Positions 7,100 to 16,037 of a DNA stretch of 64,000 nucleotides are shown piece by piece. The stretch is from Agromyces terreus (GTDB taxonomy: Bacteria; Actinomycetota; Actinomycetes; Actinomycetales; Microbacteriaceae). Every line of letters starts with the position of its first letter. Positions within the stretch are counted from its first letter, which is position 1. The DNA is taken from the NCBI RefSeq assembly GCF_009749465.1, contig NZ_WBIS01000002.1, forward strand, positions 372,001 through 436,000, written 5' to 3'. A program made the translations under genes and the position numbers. The notes beneath the pieces were generated by a model that did not search any database, was not told where the DNA came from, and saw only the letters and a list, made by a program, of their open reading frames with translations.

Positions 7100-8800
7100 T
7101 CAGCCCGCGCAGTAGGTCAGTTCGACCTCTGAGCGCTGCGGGACGTCGCCCGGGGGCAGCGACTGCTGCGTGACCGGTGACCCCGGTTCGGAGGCGCAGC
7201 CCGAGTCGGGCTTCGGCACCGGAGTGAGCTGGAGGTTCTCGGCCGAGAGGTACGACGAGGCCGCCTCGAGCGTCTGCCCGGTGACGTCGGGAAGCGTGAC
7301 CGAGCCGTTCGAGATGGTGAAGTTGACGGTCGACCCGACCTCGACCGATGCGCCGGATTCGGGATCGGTGTCGAGCACGACGTCGGCGGCCACGGTCGGC
7401 GAGGTGGTGCGCGTCTCGGTGCCGGGTTTGAGCCCGGCGGCCTCGAGGTCGGTCTTCGCGTCGGTGAGCGACTTGTTGCGCACGTCGGGCACGGCGATGG
7501 CCTCGCGGCCCTTCGAGACGTAGACGGTGATGGGCGTGCCGGTGTCGACGATCTCGCCCGCGGGCGGCTCCGTGCGGGTGACGTTGCCCGCGGCGACGGC
7601 GTCGTCGGCCTCGTCGACCCTGGTCGCCGGGAGCCCGAGCTCCTGCAGCTGGGAGACGGCCTGCTCGTACGTCGTGTCGGCGGTGAAGGCGGGCACCTCG
7701 CGCGCGTTGGACGGCACCTCGACCGTCGGCTGCAGGTTGAAGGCCCAATACATGACGGCCACGACGATCACGATGACGCCGATGATGCCCGACCAGATCC
7801 AGATGGCGGGCGGCCGCCGCTGGGTGCGCGCCATCGTCTCGTCTTCGGTCAGCTGGCGGAGCGCCAGCTCGGAGGTCGAGAGCGAGCCCGTGGGGGTCGT
7901 GCCGAAGAAGGCGGCGGCCTCGTCGGGGCGCTGATGCACCGGGACCCGGCCGGATGCCGCGGTGTCGATGTCGGCCCGGAACTCGGCGGCCGTCTGGTAT
8001 CGGCCCTCTCGGGTCTTGACGAGCGCGTGCATGACGACGGCGTCGAGGGCCGGCGAGACGCGCGGGTTGATGACGCTCGGCTTGACGGGCCGCTCGCTGA
8101 CATGCTGGTAGGCGACCGCGACCGGGGTGTCGCCGCGGAACGGCGGCCGGCCGGTGAGCATCTCGAACAGCACGACGCCCGTGGAGTAGAGGTCGGTGCG
8201 TGCGTCGACCGTCTCGCCCTTGGCCTGCTCGGGGGAGAAGTACGAGGCCGTGCCGAGGATCGCCGTGGTCTGCGCGACCGTGGTCGACGAGTCGGACACC
8301 GCGCGCGCGATGCCGAAGTCCATGACCTTCACCTGGCCGGCGGTGGTGATCATGATGTTGCCCGGCTTGATGTCGCGGTGCACGACGCCGGCGCGGTGGG
8401 AGTACTCGAGCGCGGTCAGCACGCCGTCGATGACGCGGGCGGCGGCGGCGGGCTCGAGCGGCCCTTCGTGGATGATGTCCTTGAGCAGACGCCCTTCGAC
8501 GAACTCCATGACGATGAACGGCAGCTGCACCTCGTGGCCCGAGGCGTCGGTCACGGTCTCTTCGCCGGCGTCGAAGACGCGCACGATCGTGGGATGCGCC
8601 ATGCGCGCGGCCGACTGGGCCTCCTGGCGGAAGCGCATGCGGAACGCCGGGTCGGTCGCCAGTTGCGGCTTCAGCAGCTTGATGGCGACCTGACGCCCGA
8701 GCCGGGTGTCTTGACCGACGTGGACGTCGGACATGCCGCCGCGCCCGATGAGCTGACCCACGCGATAACGCTCGGCGAGCATCCGTCCTTCGTCACTCAC
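7100..8800 (-). CDS. pknB: Ser/Thr protein kinase PknB with three PASTA domains
   Basis: A 566-residue receptor-like kinase. The kinase domain spans about residues 10-270 (GRGGMSDVHVG loop, VAIKLLK lysine, HRDIKPGN catalytic loop, DFGIA). A juxtamembrane region is followed by one membrane span at about 345-365 and three extracellular PASTA repeats (VPAFTADTTYEQA, VPDVRNKSLTDA, LPDVTGQTLEAA) that sense muropeptides or lipid II. Mycobacterial PknB has four PASTA units. The GTG at 8800 is chosen because GGAAGGGAG lies about ten bases before it; ATG 8821 is the alternative. It is the last gene of the fhaA-pknB operon and phosphorylates wall and division proteins. Confidence 0.95.
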   Translation of the reverse strand: MSDEGRMLAERYRVGQLIGRGGMSDVHVGQDTRLGRQVAIKLLKPQLATDPAFRMRFRQEAQSAARMAHPTIVRVFDAGEETVTDASGHEVQLPFIVMEFVEGRLLKDIIHEGPLEPAAAARVIDGVLTALEYSHRAGVVHRDIKPGNIMITTAGQVKVMDFGIARAVSDSSTTVAQTTAILGTASYFSPEQAKGETVDARTDLYSTGVVLFEMLTGRPPFRGDTPVAVAYQHVSERPVKPSVINPRVSPALDAVVMHALVKTREGRYQTAAEFRADIDTAASGRVPVHQRPDEAAAFFGTTPTGSLSTSELALRQLTEDETMARTQRRPPAIWIWSGIIGVIVIVVAVMYWAFNLQPTVEVPSNAREVPAFTADTTYEQAVSQLQELGLPATRVDEADDAVAAGNVTRTEPPAGEIVDTGTPITVYVSKGREAIAVPDVRNKSLTDAKTDLEAAGLKPGTETRTTSPTVAADVVLDTDPESGASVEVGSTVNFTISNGSVTLPDVTGQTLEAASSYLSAENLQLTPVPKPDSGCASEPGSPVTQQSLPPGDVPQRSEVELTYCAG

Positions 8801-8867
8801 GTGCGGTCGACTCCCTTCCATCCTGTTGTCCGCGGTCGGTTCGTGCGTCCGGAGACGCAGCGGCGTG

Positions 8868-10607
8868 CTACTGGTCGCCGCCCTCGGGCAGCGCCCCGCT
8901 GTCGGGTTCCTCCGACGAGTCGGCCTTCACCGCCACCGATGCCGCGGGCGACGTGCCCGAGCTCAGCTGGCCGCAGAAGTAGAGGTACGACACATCCACC
9001 GTGCTGCCGTCGGCGGCGTCGCCGTTGACGGTGATCGTGACGTTGGTCGCGCCGGCACCGAGCGGGGGCGCGGATGCCGCGGGGCCGTCGACGTTCACCT
9101 GGTAGCCCGAAAGCGTCTGGCCCGCGGGGCAGCTCGCGGCCGGCCACTTGACCTCGAACGAGCCGCCGGGGGCGACCTCGGCGGGCGACACGGTCGGCGC
9201 CGAGCCCGGGGTCGCCGGGGTCTCGGGTGCCGCGTAGTACGTGACGGTGACCTCGGTGCCGACGGGCACCGGACCGGTGGGGTTCACGTCGTAGACGATG
9301 CCGGTGCCCGACGGGTCGGCCGCGGCCTTGCCCTCGACGGCGTTGGCCACCATGCCGAGATCGCTGAGCTTGGCGCGCGCGTCGTCGGAGGAGAGGCCGA
9401 CGAAGTCGTCGGGGTTGATCTGCACGGTCGACGGCGCCTCGCTCGTGGGCGGTGCCGAGGTCGCCGGCGTACTCGCGGGCGTGCTTCGCGACGCGCTGGT
9501 CGAGGGCGTCTTGGCGGCTTCGCCGCCGCCGTTCGTCGCGATCGCGATGATGATGCCGATGAGCACGATCGCGAGGAGCGCGATGATCACGATGAGCGGC
9601 CAGGTCCAGGGGCTGCGCTTCTTCTCTTCTTCGGCTTCGCCCTCTTCGCCCTCTTCGTCGCCGGGAGCGCCGGTGGGCAGCACGGTGGTCGCCGCGGTCG
9701 CGCCGGCCTGCGGCATGAGCATGGTCGCGGCGGCCGCGGCACCGGCGACGCCGAGCACGGCGGGAACGGCGACCGCGGCGGCCTGCACATCGCCGCGGCG
9801 CAGGGCCGTCGCGGCGCGCGCGAGGTGCGCGCAGGTCTGCGGCCGCTCGGCCGGGTTCTTCGCGATGCACGAGTAGACGAGGTTGCGCACCGGCTCGGAG
9901 ACGGTGACGGGAAGGTCGGGCGGCGTCTCGTTGATCTGCGCCATCGCGATGGCGACCTGCGACTCGCCCGTGAACGGGCGGCGGCCGGCGAGCGCCTCGT
10001 ACGCGACGATGCCGAGGGAGTAGATGTCGGTCGTCGGCGAGGCCGGGTGGCCCGAAGCCTGCTCGGGGGAGAGGTACTGGACCGTGCCCATGACCTGGCC
10101 GGTCGCCGTGAGCGGAACCTGGTCGGCGATGCGCGCGATGCCGAAGTCGGTGATCTTCACCCGACCGTCGGGCGTGATGAGCAGGTTGCCCGGCTTGATG
10201 TCGCGGTGCACGAGACCGGCGGCGTGCGCGGCCTGCAGGGCGTTCGCCGTCTGGGCGACGATGTCGAGGACCTTGTCGGTGGAGAGGACGTGCTCGCGTT
10301 CGAGGATGGTCGAGAGCGCCTCGCCGGGGACGAGCTCCATGACGAGGTAGGCGCTGCCCTCCTCTTCGCCGTAGTCGAAGACGTTGGCGATGCCCTCGTG
10401 GTTGACGAGGGCGGCGTGGCGCGCCTCGGCACGGAAGCGCTCGAGGAAACCGGGGTCGCCGAGATACTCGTCTTTCAGGATCTTGATGGCGACCTGTCGG
10501 CCGATGACGAGGTCGGTGGCCTGCCACACCTCGCCCATCCCGCCGATCGCGATGCGGGATTGCAGCTCGTAGCGCCCCCCGAAGGTGAGCCCTGCGCTCG
10601 GTCTCAT
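8868..10607 (-). CDS. pknA: Ser/Thr protein kinase PknA-like, with C-terminal PASTA-type domain
   Basis: A 579-residue kinase. It has a kinase domain at about residues 10-275 (IGGMGEVWQA, VAIKILK, HRDIKPGN, DFGIARIA), an Ala-rich and acidic linker, one membrane span at about 345-370 (WPLIVIIALLAIVLIGIII), a Ser/Thr/Pro-rich linker, and one PASTA-like unit (DFVGLSSDDARAKLSDLGM). A further beta-rich extracellular segment ends the protein. Mycobacterial PknA lacks an obvious PASTA domain, so this form is extended. The ATG overlaps the pbpA stop as ATGA. Substrates are inferred from orthologues only. Confidence 0.92.
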   Translation of the reverse strand: MRPSAGLTFGGRYELQSRIAIGGMGEVWQATDLVIGRQVAIKILKDEYLGDPGFLERFRAEARHAALVNHEGIANVFDYGEEEGSAYLVMELVPGEALSTILEREHVLSTDKVLDIVAQTANALQAAHAAGLVHRDIKPGNLLITPDGRVKITDFGIARIADQVPLTATGQVMGTVQYLSPEQASGHPASPTTDIYSLGIVAYEALAGRRPFTGESQVAIAMAQINETPPDLPVTVSEPVRNLVYSCIAKNPAERPQTCAHLARAATALRRGDVQAAAVAVPAVLGVAGAAAAATMLMPQAGATAATTVLPTGAPGDEEGEEGEAEEEKKRSPWTWPLIVIIALLAIVLIGIIIAIATNGGGEAAKTPSTSASRSTPASTPATSAPPTSEAPSTVQINPDDFVGLSSDDARAKLSDLGMVANAVEGKAAADPSGTGIVYDVNPTGPVPVGTEVTVTYYAAPETPATPGSAPTVSPAEVAPGGSFEVKWPAASCPAGQTLSGYQVNVDGPAASAPPLGAGATNVTITVNGDAADGSTVDVSYLYFCGQLSSGTSPAASVAVKADSSEEPDSGALPEGGDQ

Positions 10608-12058
10608 TTGTTCAGCACCGCCTCTAGTACCTGCTTTGCGATGGGTGCGGCGATGAGATTGCCGTACCCCTCCTGACCAAGTCCCCCGCCATCCTCCACG
10701 AGTACCGTGATCGCATACTGAGGGTTGTCGGCGGGGGCAAAACCGGTGAACCACAAGGTGTAAGGGTCATCCTCGCCGTTCTCCGCTGTACCCGTCTTAC
10801 CGGCCACGCTGACGCCGTCTATTCTTGCATTACTCGCGGCCCCGCTTTCGACGCCGTTGGTCATCATCTCGGTCATCGTCTTCGCCGTGCTCTCGCTGAT
10901 CGCCCGCCCGAATTCGGTGGGCTTGAATCCCTCGAGCGGGGTGAAGTCGGGCGCGGTGACGCCGTCGACGAGGTTCGGGTTCATCACGATGCCGCCGTTC
11001 GCGATCGCGGCCGACACGACCGCCATCTGCAGCGGCGTCGCGCGGACGGTGTACTGGCCGAAGGCCGACAGCGCGGTCTGCGGTTCGTCGAGCCCGCGCG
11101 GGTAGACGCTCTCTTCGGTGGGCGTCGGGATGTCGAACGCCTGGTTGAAGCCGAACTTCTCGGCCTGCTCGCGGATCGCGTCGTCGCCGAGCTCCATGCC
11201 GAGCTCGGCGAACGGGATGTTGCACGAGAGCCGAAGTGCGTCGGCGAGGGTCACCGTCGCGCCGCTGCCGCAGGTGCCGCCGCCCGAGTTGATGACGATC
11301 GAGTCGGTGCCCGGCAGCGTGAGCTGGCCGGGGTTCGGGAACGTGCTCTCGGGGGTGTAGCGACCGGACTCGAGGGCCGCCGCGGTGACGACCAGCTTGA
11401 ACACGGAGCCGGGAGGGTTCATGTCGCCGCCGGTGGCCCGGTTGAAGAGCGGATCGCTCGGGTCGGCGAGGAGACCCTCGTAGGTCGCCTCGACCTGGTC
11501 GGTGTCGTGGCTCACGAGCGTGTTGGGGTCGAACGTGGGCTTCGTGACCATGGCGAGGATGCGGCCCGTGGCCGGTTCGGTGACGATGACCGCGCCGGTG
11601 TCGTCGCCGAGGGCGTCCCAGGCGGCCTGCTGGGCGACCGGGTCGATCGCGACGTCGACCGACGCGCCCATCGGGTCCTGACCCGAGATGAGCCGGTTGA
11701 TCTTGTCGAAGAACTGCGACGAGTCCTGCCCGCTCAGGTAGTCGTTGAGCGAGCTCTCGAGCCCGGTCGCCTCGCCGTTGACGGGGATGTAGCCCGTGAC
11801 GGCCGCGTACAGGGGGCCGTTGGGATACACGCGGAGGAACTTGTAGTCGTCGTCGGATGCCTGCGAGAACGCGACCGGCGTGCCGTCGACCAGGATCGGC
11901 CCGCGTTCGACCGAGTAGCTCGCGTAGAGCGTGCGGGAGTTGCGCGGGTCGGCGGCGAGCGAGTCCGCGGCGAAGTACTGGATGATCGTCGTCGAGACGA
12001 AGAGCGCCGTGAACATGAGCAGGGCGACGATGCTGACGCGCTTGAGTTCTCGGTTCAT
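10604..12058 (-). CDS. pbpA: Class B penicillin-binding protein PbpA
   Basis: A 484-residue peptidoglycan transpeptidase with an N-terminal membrane anchor (about residues 8-27). The penicillin-binding motifs are NPPGSVFKLV (active Ser in SxxK), LSCN (SxN) and AGKTGTAEN (KTG). It cross-links glycan made by the SEDS partner RodA/FtsW encoded immediately upstream, whose stop overlaps this ATG by four bases. The length fits actinobacterial PbpA, and the operon position equals Rv0016c. PknA and PknB follow it and probably regulate the wall complex. Confidence 0.95.
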   Translation of the reverse strand: MNRELKRVSIVALLMFTALFVSTTIIQYFAADSLAADPRNSRTLYASYSVERGPILVDGTPVAFSQASDDDYKFLRVYPNGPLYAAVTGYIPVNGEATGLESSLNDYLSGQDSSQFFDKINRLISGQDPMGASVDVAIDPVAQQAAWDALGDDTGAVIVTEPATGRILAMVTKPTFDPNTLVSHDTDQVEATYEGLLADPSDPLFNRATGGDMNPPGSVFKLVVTAAALESGRYTPESTFPNPGQLTLPGTDSIVINSGGGTCGSGATVTLADALRLSCNIPFAELGMELGDDAIREQAEKFGFNQAFDIPTPTEESVYPRGLDEPQTALSAFGQYTVRATPLQMAVVSAAIANGGIVMNPNLVDGVTAPDFTPLEGFKPTEFGRAISESTAKTMTEMMTNGVESGAASNARIDGVSVAGKTGTAENGEDDPYTLWFTGFAPADNPQYAITVLVEDGGGLGQEGYGNLIAAPIAKQVLEAVLNK

Positions 12059-13470
12059 CCGTCGATCACCAGCCTCGGATGGTTGCGGACGGTGTCGGAG
12101 AGTCTCAGGAGCAGCGCCACGATGATCCAGTTGGCGACGAGCGACGAACCGCCGGCCGCGAGGAACGGGGTCGTCAGGCCCGTGAGGGGGATGACGCGGG
12201 TGACGCCGCCGACGACGATGAACACCTGAAGCGCGACGACGAACGCGAGTCCGACGCCGAGGAGCTTGCCGAAGTCGTCCTGGCCGGCGAACCCGATGCG
12301 GAACCCGCGGGCCACGAGCAGCACGTAGAGCGCGAAGATCGCGAACAGGCCGGCCAGCCCGAGCTCCTCGCCGAGGCTCGCGATGATGTAGTCGCTCTGC
12401 GGCACGGGCGTGATGTCGGGGCTGCCCCGCCCGAGGCCCGTGCCGATGAGGCCGCCGTTGGCGAGGCCGAACAGGCCCTGCACCAGCTGGTAGCTGCCGC
12501 CCGGGTCTGCGTCGTAGCGGCCGTCGCTGAACGGCTCGAGCCAGTTCTGGAAGCGGGCGTGCACGTAGTCGAGCGTCTGGCTCGCGATGAGCGCGCCCGC
12601 GAGGAACAGCGAGAGGCCCAGCACGACCCACGAGAGCCGGCTCGTGGCCACGTAGAGCATGACGAGGAACAGGCCGAAGTAGAGCAGTGCCGTTCCGAGA
12701 TCGCGCTGGAACACGATGACGGCCATCGAGAGGGCCCAGACGATGAGGAGGGGCCCGAGATCGCGAGCCCGGGGGAACCGCATGCCGAGGAACTTCGTGC
12801 CGACCATCGACAGCGAGTCGCGATTGCGCACGAGGTAGCCGGCGAAGAAGACCGCGAGCGCGATCTTCGCGATCTCCCCCGGTTGGAACGACGCGAACGA
12901 GCCGATGCTGATCCAGACGCGGGCGCCGTTGATCTCCTCGCCGAGGCCCGGCACCAGCGGAAGGAGCAGGAGGACGATCGCGACGAGCCCGGACAGGTAC
13001 GTGTAGCGGAAGAGCACGCGGTGGTTGCGGATCAGCAGGATCGTGGCGATCGCGGCGATGATCGCGATGCCGCTCCACGCGATCTGCCGGACCGACGCGC
13101 TCTCCCAGCCCGAGTCGCCGAACGCGATGTCGATGCGGTAGATCTCGGCGATGCCGAGCCCGTTGAGCACGGTCGCGATGGGCAGCAGGAACGGGTCGGC
13201 GTCGCGGGCGACGAAGCGCATGACGATGTGCAGGGCGAAGACGAGCACCGAGAGTCCGGCGCCGAGCAGCACGAGCTGGGTGTCGATGTGGCCGAGCGCG
13301 CCGAGCTGCACGAGCACGATCGCGCCCGCGTTGATGACGCACGCCACGAGCAGCAGCCAGAACTCGAGGTTGCGGAGGCGCTGCGGCATCCGGATGCGTC
13401 GGATGCCGTCTGGCGGCGTCGCGGTGGGCGGCTGGGTCGCCGTGACCCGACCGGTGGCGGCGTCACTCAA
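12055..13470 (-). CDS. rodA: SEDS family peptidoglycan polymerase RodA/FtsW
   Basis: A 471-residue polytopic membrane protein (about ten to twelve spans) that polymerises lipid II into glycan strands. SEDS signatures include the long loop with NWLEPFSDGRYDADPGGSYQ, then QGLFGLANGGLIGTGLGRG and PQSDYIIASLGEELG. RodA versus FtsW is decided by the neighbours: pairing with pbpA and pstP copies the rodA locus of Mycobacterium. It overlaps the end of pstP by eight bases and the start of pbpA by four, so the operon is tightly coupled. Confidence 0.94.
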   Translation of the reverse strand: MSDAATGRVTATQPPTATPPDGIRRIRMPQRLRNLEFWLLLVACVINAGAIVLVQLGALGHIDTQLVLLGAGLSVLVFALHIVMRFVARDADPFLLPIATVLNGLGIAEIYRIDIAFGDSGWESASVRQIAWSGIAIIAAIATILLIRNHRVLFRYTYLSGLVAIVLLLLPLVPGLGEEINGARVWISIGSFASFQPGEIAKIALAVFFAGYLVRNRDSLSMVGTKFLGMRFPRARDLGPLLIVWALSMAVIVFQRDLGTALLYFGLFLVMLYVATSRLSWVVLGLSLFLAGALIASQTLDYVHARFQNWLEPFSDGRYDADPGGSYQLVQGLFGLANGGLIGTGLGRGSPDITPVPQSDYIIASLGEELGLAGLFAIFALYVLLVARGFRIGFAGQDDFGKLLGVGLAFVVALQVFIVVGGVTRVIPLTGLTTPFLAAGGSSLVANWIIVALLLRLSDTVRNHPRLVIDG

Positions 13471-14695
13471 GGGACTCCTCCAATCTGGCCACGATCTGCG
13501 CCGCGTCGGCGAGCGAGCCCGCGCTGATGGTCTTCTCGACGCGCTGCTGGTCGTAGGTGCGCAGTTCGGACACGTCGATGCTCGTCTCCCGGTACAGCTC
13601 GTGCAGCGAGATCGGCCCCAGATCTTGCTGGATGCCCTGGTAGATCGCGACGCGGCCGTTGGACTCGCCGACGTAGTAGCGGGTCTGCGTCCACTGGTAG
13701 CCGAGCGCGACGACGGCGACGATCGCCGCGGCCATGACGAAGATCCAGAAGCCCCACACCCACCGGCGACGGCGACGGCGCCGGGCGTCCTCTTCGATGA
13801 TCTCGTCGAAGTAGTCGGCCGAGTCGGGCTCGAAGTGCGTCTCCTGCACCGGGTGGGGGCGGAACGGCGCGAGGCGGATGGCGCGCGGACGGGGCGGCTC
13901 GGCCGCCGCGCCGAACGCGAGCGGCGCCGCCGCCGAACCCACCACGAGCGGCGGCGTCGCCGGGGCGGGCGGATCGCCGATGTCGAGGATGACGACCGTG
14001 ACGTTGTCGGGGGCGCCGCCGTCGAGCGAGGCCTTCACGAGCCGGTCGGCGACCTGCTTCGCACCGGCATCGGCCGAGAGCTGCTCGTGCAGGTCGTCGA
14101 AGGAGACCACGCCCGAGAGGCCGTCGGAGCAGATCAGCCAGCGGTCGCCCGGTCTCGTGTCGAGCACCATGCTGTCGATCTCGGGCGACGCCTCGACGTC
14201 GCCGAGCACGCGCATGAGCACCGAACGGCGGGGGTGCACCATCGCCTCCTCGGCGGTGATGCGGCCCGCGTCGACGAGACGCTGCACGAAGGTGTGGTCG
14301 GTCGAGATCTGGCTGAGCTCGCCCGAACGGAGCAGGTAGATGCGCGAGTCGCCGATGTGGGCGATGACGACGCGGTCGCCGTGCAGCAGGATCGCGCTCG
14401 CCGTGGTGCCCATGCCCGTGAGCTCGGAATGCTCGGACACCGTCTCGGCCAGACGCCGGTTCGCGGCGATGAGCGCGCCCTCGAGGGCGGCGGATGCCTC
14501 GGGCGCCGAGGCGTAGTCGTCGTCGGCCTCGGCGACGCGGCGGGTGACGATCGCGCTCGCGACGTCACCGCCGGCGTGGCCGCCCATGCCGTCGGCGACG
14601 AGGAACAACCGGCGGCCGGCATAGCCGGAGTCCTGGTTGTTCGCGCGGATGCGCCCGACATGCGAGACCGCCGCGCTCGCCTTGATCGACACCAT
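13463..14695 (-). CDS. pstP: PP2C-family Ser/Thr phosphatase PstP
   Basis: A 410-residue membrane phosphatase that reverses PknA/PknB phosphorylation. The PP2C metal motifs are present: RANNQDSGYAG, VADGMGGHAGGD, GMGTTASAILL, HIGDSRIYLL, SDGLSG and GAPDNVTVVILD, within about residues 1-240. A disordered Pro/Ala linker, a basic stretch, one membrane span (about 315-338) and an extracellular tail follow. It starts three bases after the fhaB stop and overlaps rodA, so phosphatase, kinases and wall synthases are made together. Confidence 0.95.
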   Translation of the reverse strand: MVSIKASAAVSHVGRIRANNQDSGYAGRRLFLVADGMGGHAGGDVASAIVTRRVAEADDDYASAPEASAALEGALIAANRRLAETVSEHSELTGMGTTASAILLHGDRVVIAHIGDSRIYLLRSGELSQISTDHTFVQRLVDAGRITAEEAMVHPRRSVLMRVLGDVEASPEIDSMVLDTRPGDRWLICSDGLSGVVSFDDLHEQLSADAGAKQVADRLVKASLDGGAPDNVTVVILDIGDPPAPATPPLVVGSAAAPLAFGAAAEPPRPRAIRLAPFRPHPVQETHFEPDSADYFDEIIEEDARRRRRRRWVWGFWIFVMAAAIVAVVALGYQWTQTRYYVGESNGRVAIYQGIQQDLGPISLHELYRETSIDVSELRTYDQQRVEKTISAGSLADAAQIVARLEESLE

Positions 14696-14698
14696 GGC

Positions 14699-15229
14699 CT
14701 ACCGCCGCAGCTCGAACGTGGTCGCTCCGACCTTGATGGTCGCTCCGAGGGGAATGGGCACGGGTGCGGTGACGCGGACACCGTCGAGGAAGGTGCCGTT
14801 CGTGGAGTCGAGGTCCTGGATCATCCACCGGCCGCTCCAGAGCATCATGCGGGCGTGGTGGGTGGAGGTGTAGTCGTCGCGGATGATGATGGCCGAGTCG
14901 CTCGAACGGCCGATGGTGATCTCGTCGCGGCCGAGGGGGAACTCGGTGCCCGCCTTCTGCCCGCTCGTGATGACGAGCTTCGACGGGGCTTCGGAGGCGG
15001 ATGCCCCGGCCGAGGCGGCGCCGGCCGCACCGGCGGCCGCGGCCACGGGCGGCTTCGACGCCGGGAAGGCGGAACCGGACGGGGGCGTCGCGCCCGCGGC
15101 TTCGGGCTGGAGCTTGCGCACGCGCTGGCCGAACAGGTCGCTGCGGAGGGCGTAGACGATGGCGAAGACGAACACCCAGAGCAGGAGGAGGAAACCGAGT
15201 TGCAGGACCAGCAGGGTGAGTTCGCTCAT
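14699..15229 (-). CDS. fhaB: FHA-domain protein FhaB (FipA-like) with N-terminal membrane anchor
   Basis: A 176-residue protein. It has an N-terminal membrane span (about residues 4-28), an Ala/Pro-rich linker, and a forkhead-associated domain at about 85-170 with the phosphothreonine-binding elements (IGRSSDSAIII, STHHARMM, DLDSTNGTFLDG). FHA domains bind phosphorylated threonines made by PknA/PknB; the mycobacterial orthologue FipA helps division under stress. Its start overlaps the fhaA stop by four bases. Confidence 0.93.
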   Translation of the reverse strand: MSELTLLVLQLGFLLLLWVFVFAIVYALRSDLFGQRVRKLQPEAAGATPPSGSAFPASKPPVAAAAGAAGAASAGASASEAPSKLVITSGQKAGTEFPLGRDEITIGRSSDSAIIIRDDYTSTHHARMMLWSGRWMIQDLDSTNGTFLDGVRVTAPVPIPLGATIKVGATTFELRR

Positions 15230-15972
15230 TCGGCCGGCCCCCAGAATCCGCCGAGGTCGTGGCGTTCGGTCGCCGGATCAGCGCGGGGCGCGGGCGTTGC
15301 GGGAGATGCGGCTTGGGCGAGCACCCGGAACACGATACGCGACCGCCCGATGGTGATGACCCCGTCGGGCTCGAGGATCGCCTCGGTGATGCGCACGCCG
15401 TTCAGCTGCGTGCCGTTCGTGGAGCCGAGGTCGCGCACGCGGGCACGCGAGCCGTCCCACTGCACCTCGGCATGGCGGCGCGACGCGCCCGAGTCGTCGA
15501 TCGTGACGTCGGCCTCGCTGCCGCGCCCGATGGCTGTGCGGCCCTTGATGATCGGATGCCGCGTGCCGCCGATGTCGAGCACCGGGGTCCAGGCGACCTG
15601 GCCCTTGACGTTGCGGGAGTCGACCTGGACGAGGCCCTCGGCCAGCCCCTCGTCGGCGACGAGCTCGATCGTGATGCCGCCCGCGAACTGGAAGCGCTGG
15701 CTCGCGGCGTGCTTCTGCACGAGGTCGACGAGCTCGTCGGTGAGAGCCGGCCCGAGGCCCGACATGCGCGCGTGGTCGGCAGGGGACATGCGCACCCGGA
15801 ACTGGTTCGGCACGAGCACGCGGTCGCGCGACACGACCGCCGCCTTCGTGTCGATCTCGCGCTTCAGCGCCGCCGTGATCTCGACGGGCTGCAGTCCCGA
15901 GCGGAAGGTCTTCGCGAAGGCGCCGTTGACGGCGCGTTCGAGACCCTTCTCGAAGTTGTCCAGTAGGCCCAC
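15226..15972 (-). CDS. fhaA: FhaA-like protein (DUF3662 plus FHA domain)
   Basis: A 248-residue protein. The N-terminal DUF3662 domain (about 1-115, beginning MGLLDNFEKGLERAVNGAF) is followed by an FHA domain at about 140-220 (IGRGSEADVTIDD, SRRHAEVQWD, DLGSTNGTQLNG). Mycobacterial FhaA is longer because of a glutamine/glycine-rich linker that is nearly absent here. In mycobacteria FhaA binds the phosphorylated pseudokinase domain of MviN and so links the kinases to lipid II flipping. It is the first gene of the minus-strand operon; the 65-base gap before it must hold the promoter. Confidence 0.93.
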   Translation of the reverse strand: MGLLDNFEKGLERAVNGAFAKTFRSGLQPVEITAALKREIDTKAAVVSRDRVLVPNQFRVRMSPADHARMSGLGPALTDELVDLVQKHAASQRFQFAGGITIELVADEGLAEGLVQVDSRNVKGQVAWTPVLDIGGTRHPIIKGRTAIGRGSEADVTIDDSGASRRHAEVQWDGSRARVRDLGSTNGTQLNGVRITEAILEPDGVITIGRSRIVFRVLAQAASPATPAPRADPATERHDLGGFWGPAE

Positions 15973-16037
15973 AGGTCTCCCGATCCCGTTCCGTAGATTG
16001 CTGACATGCTAGCCCGACCGACTGTGAACGCCGCCGC

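Noticed and set aside
10604..13342. A 912-residue minus-strand frame
   Set aside because: Its N-terminal part is an Arg/His-rich shadow of rodA. The real PbpA starts at 12058 with a membrane anchor.
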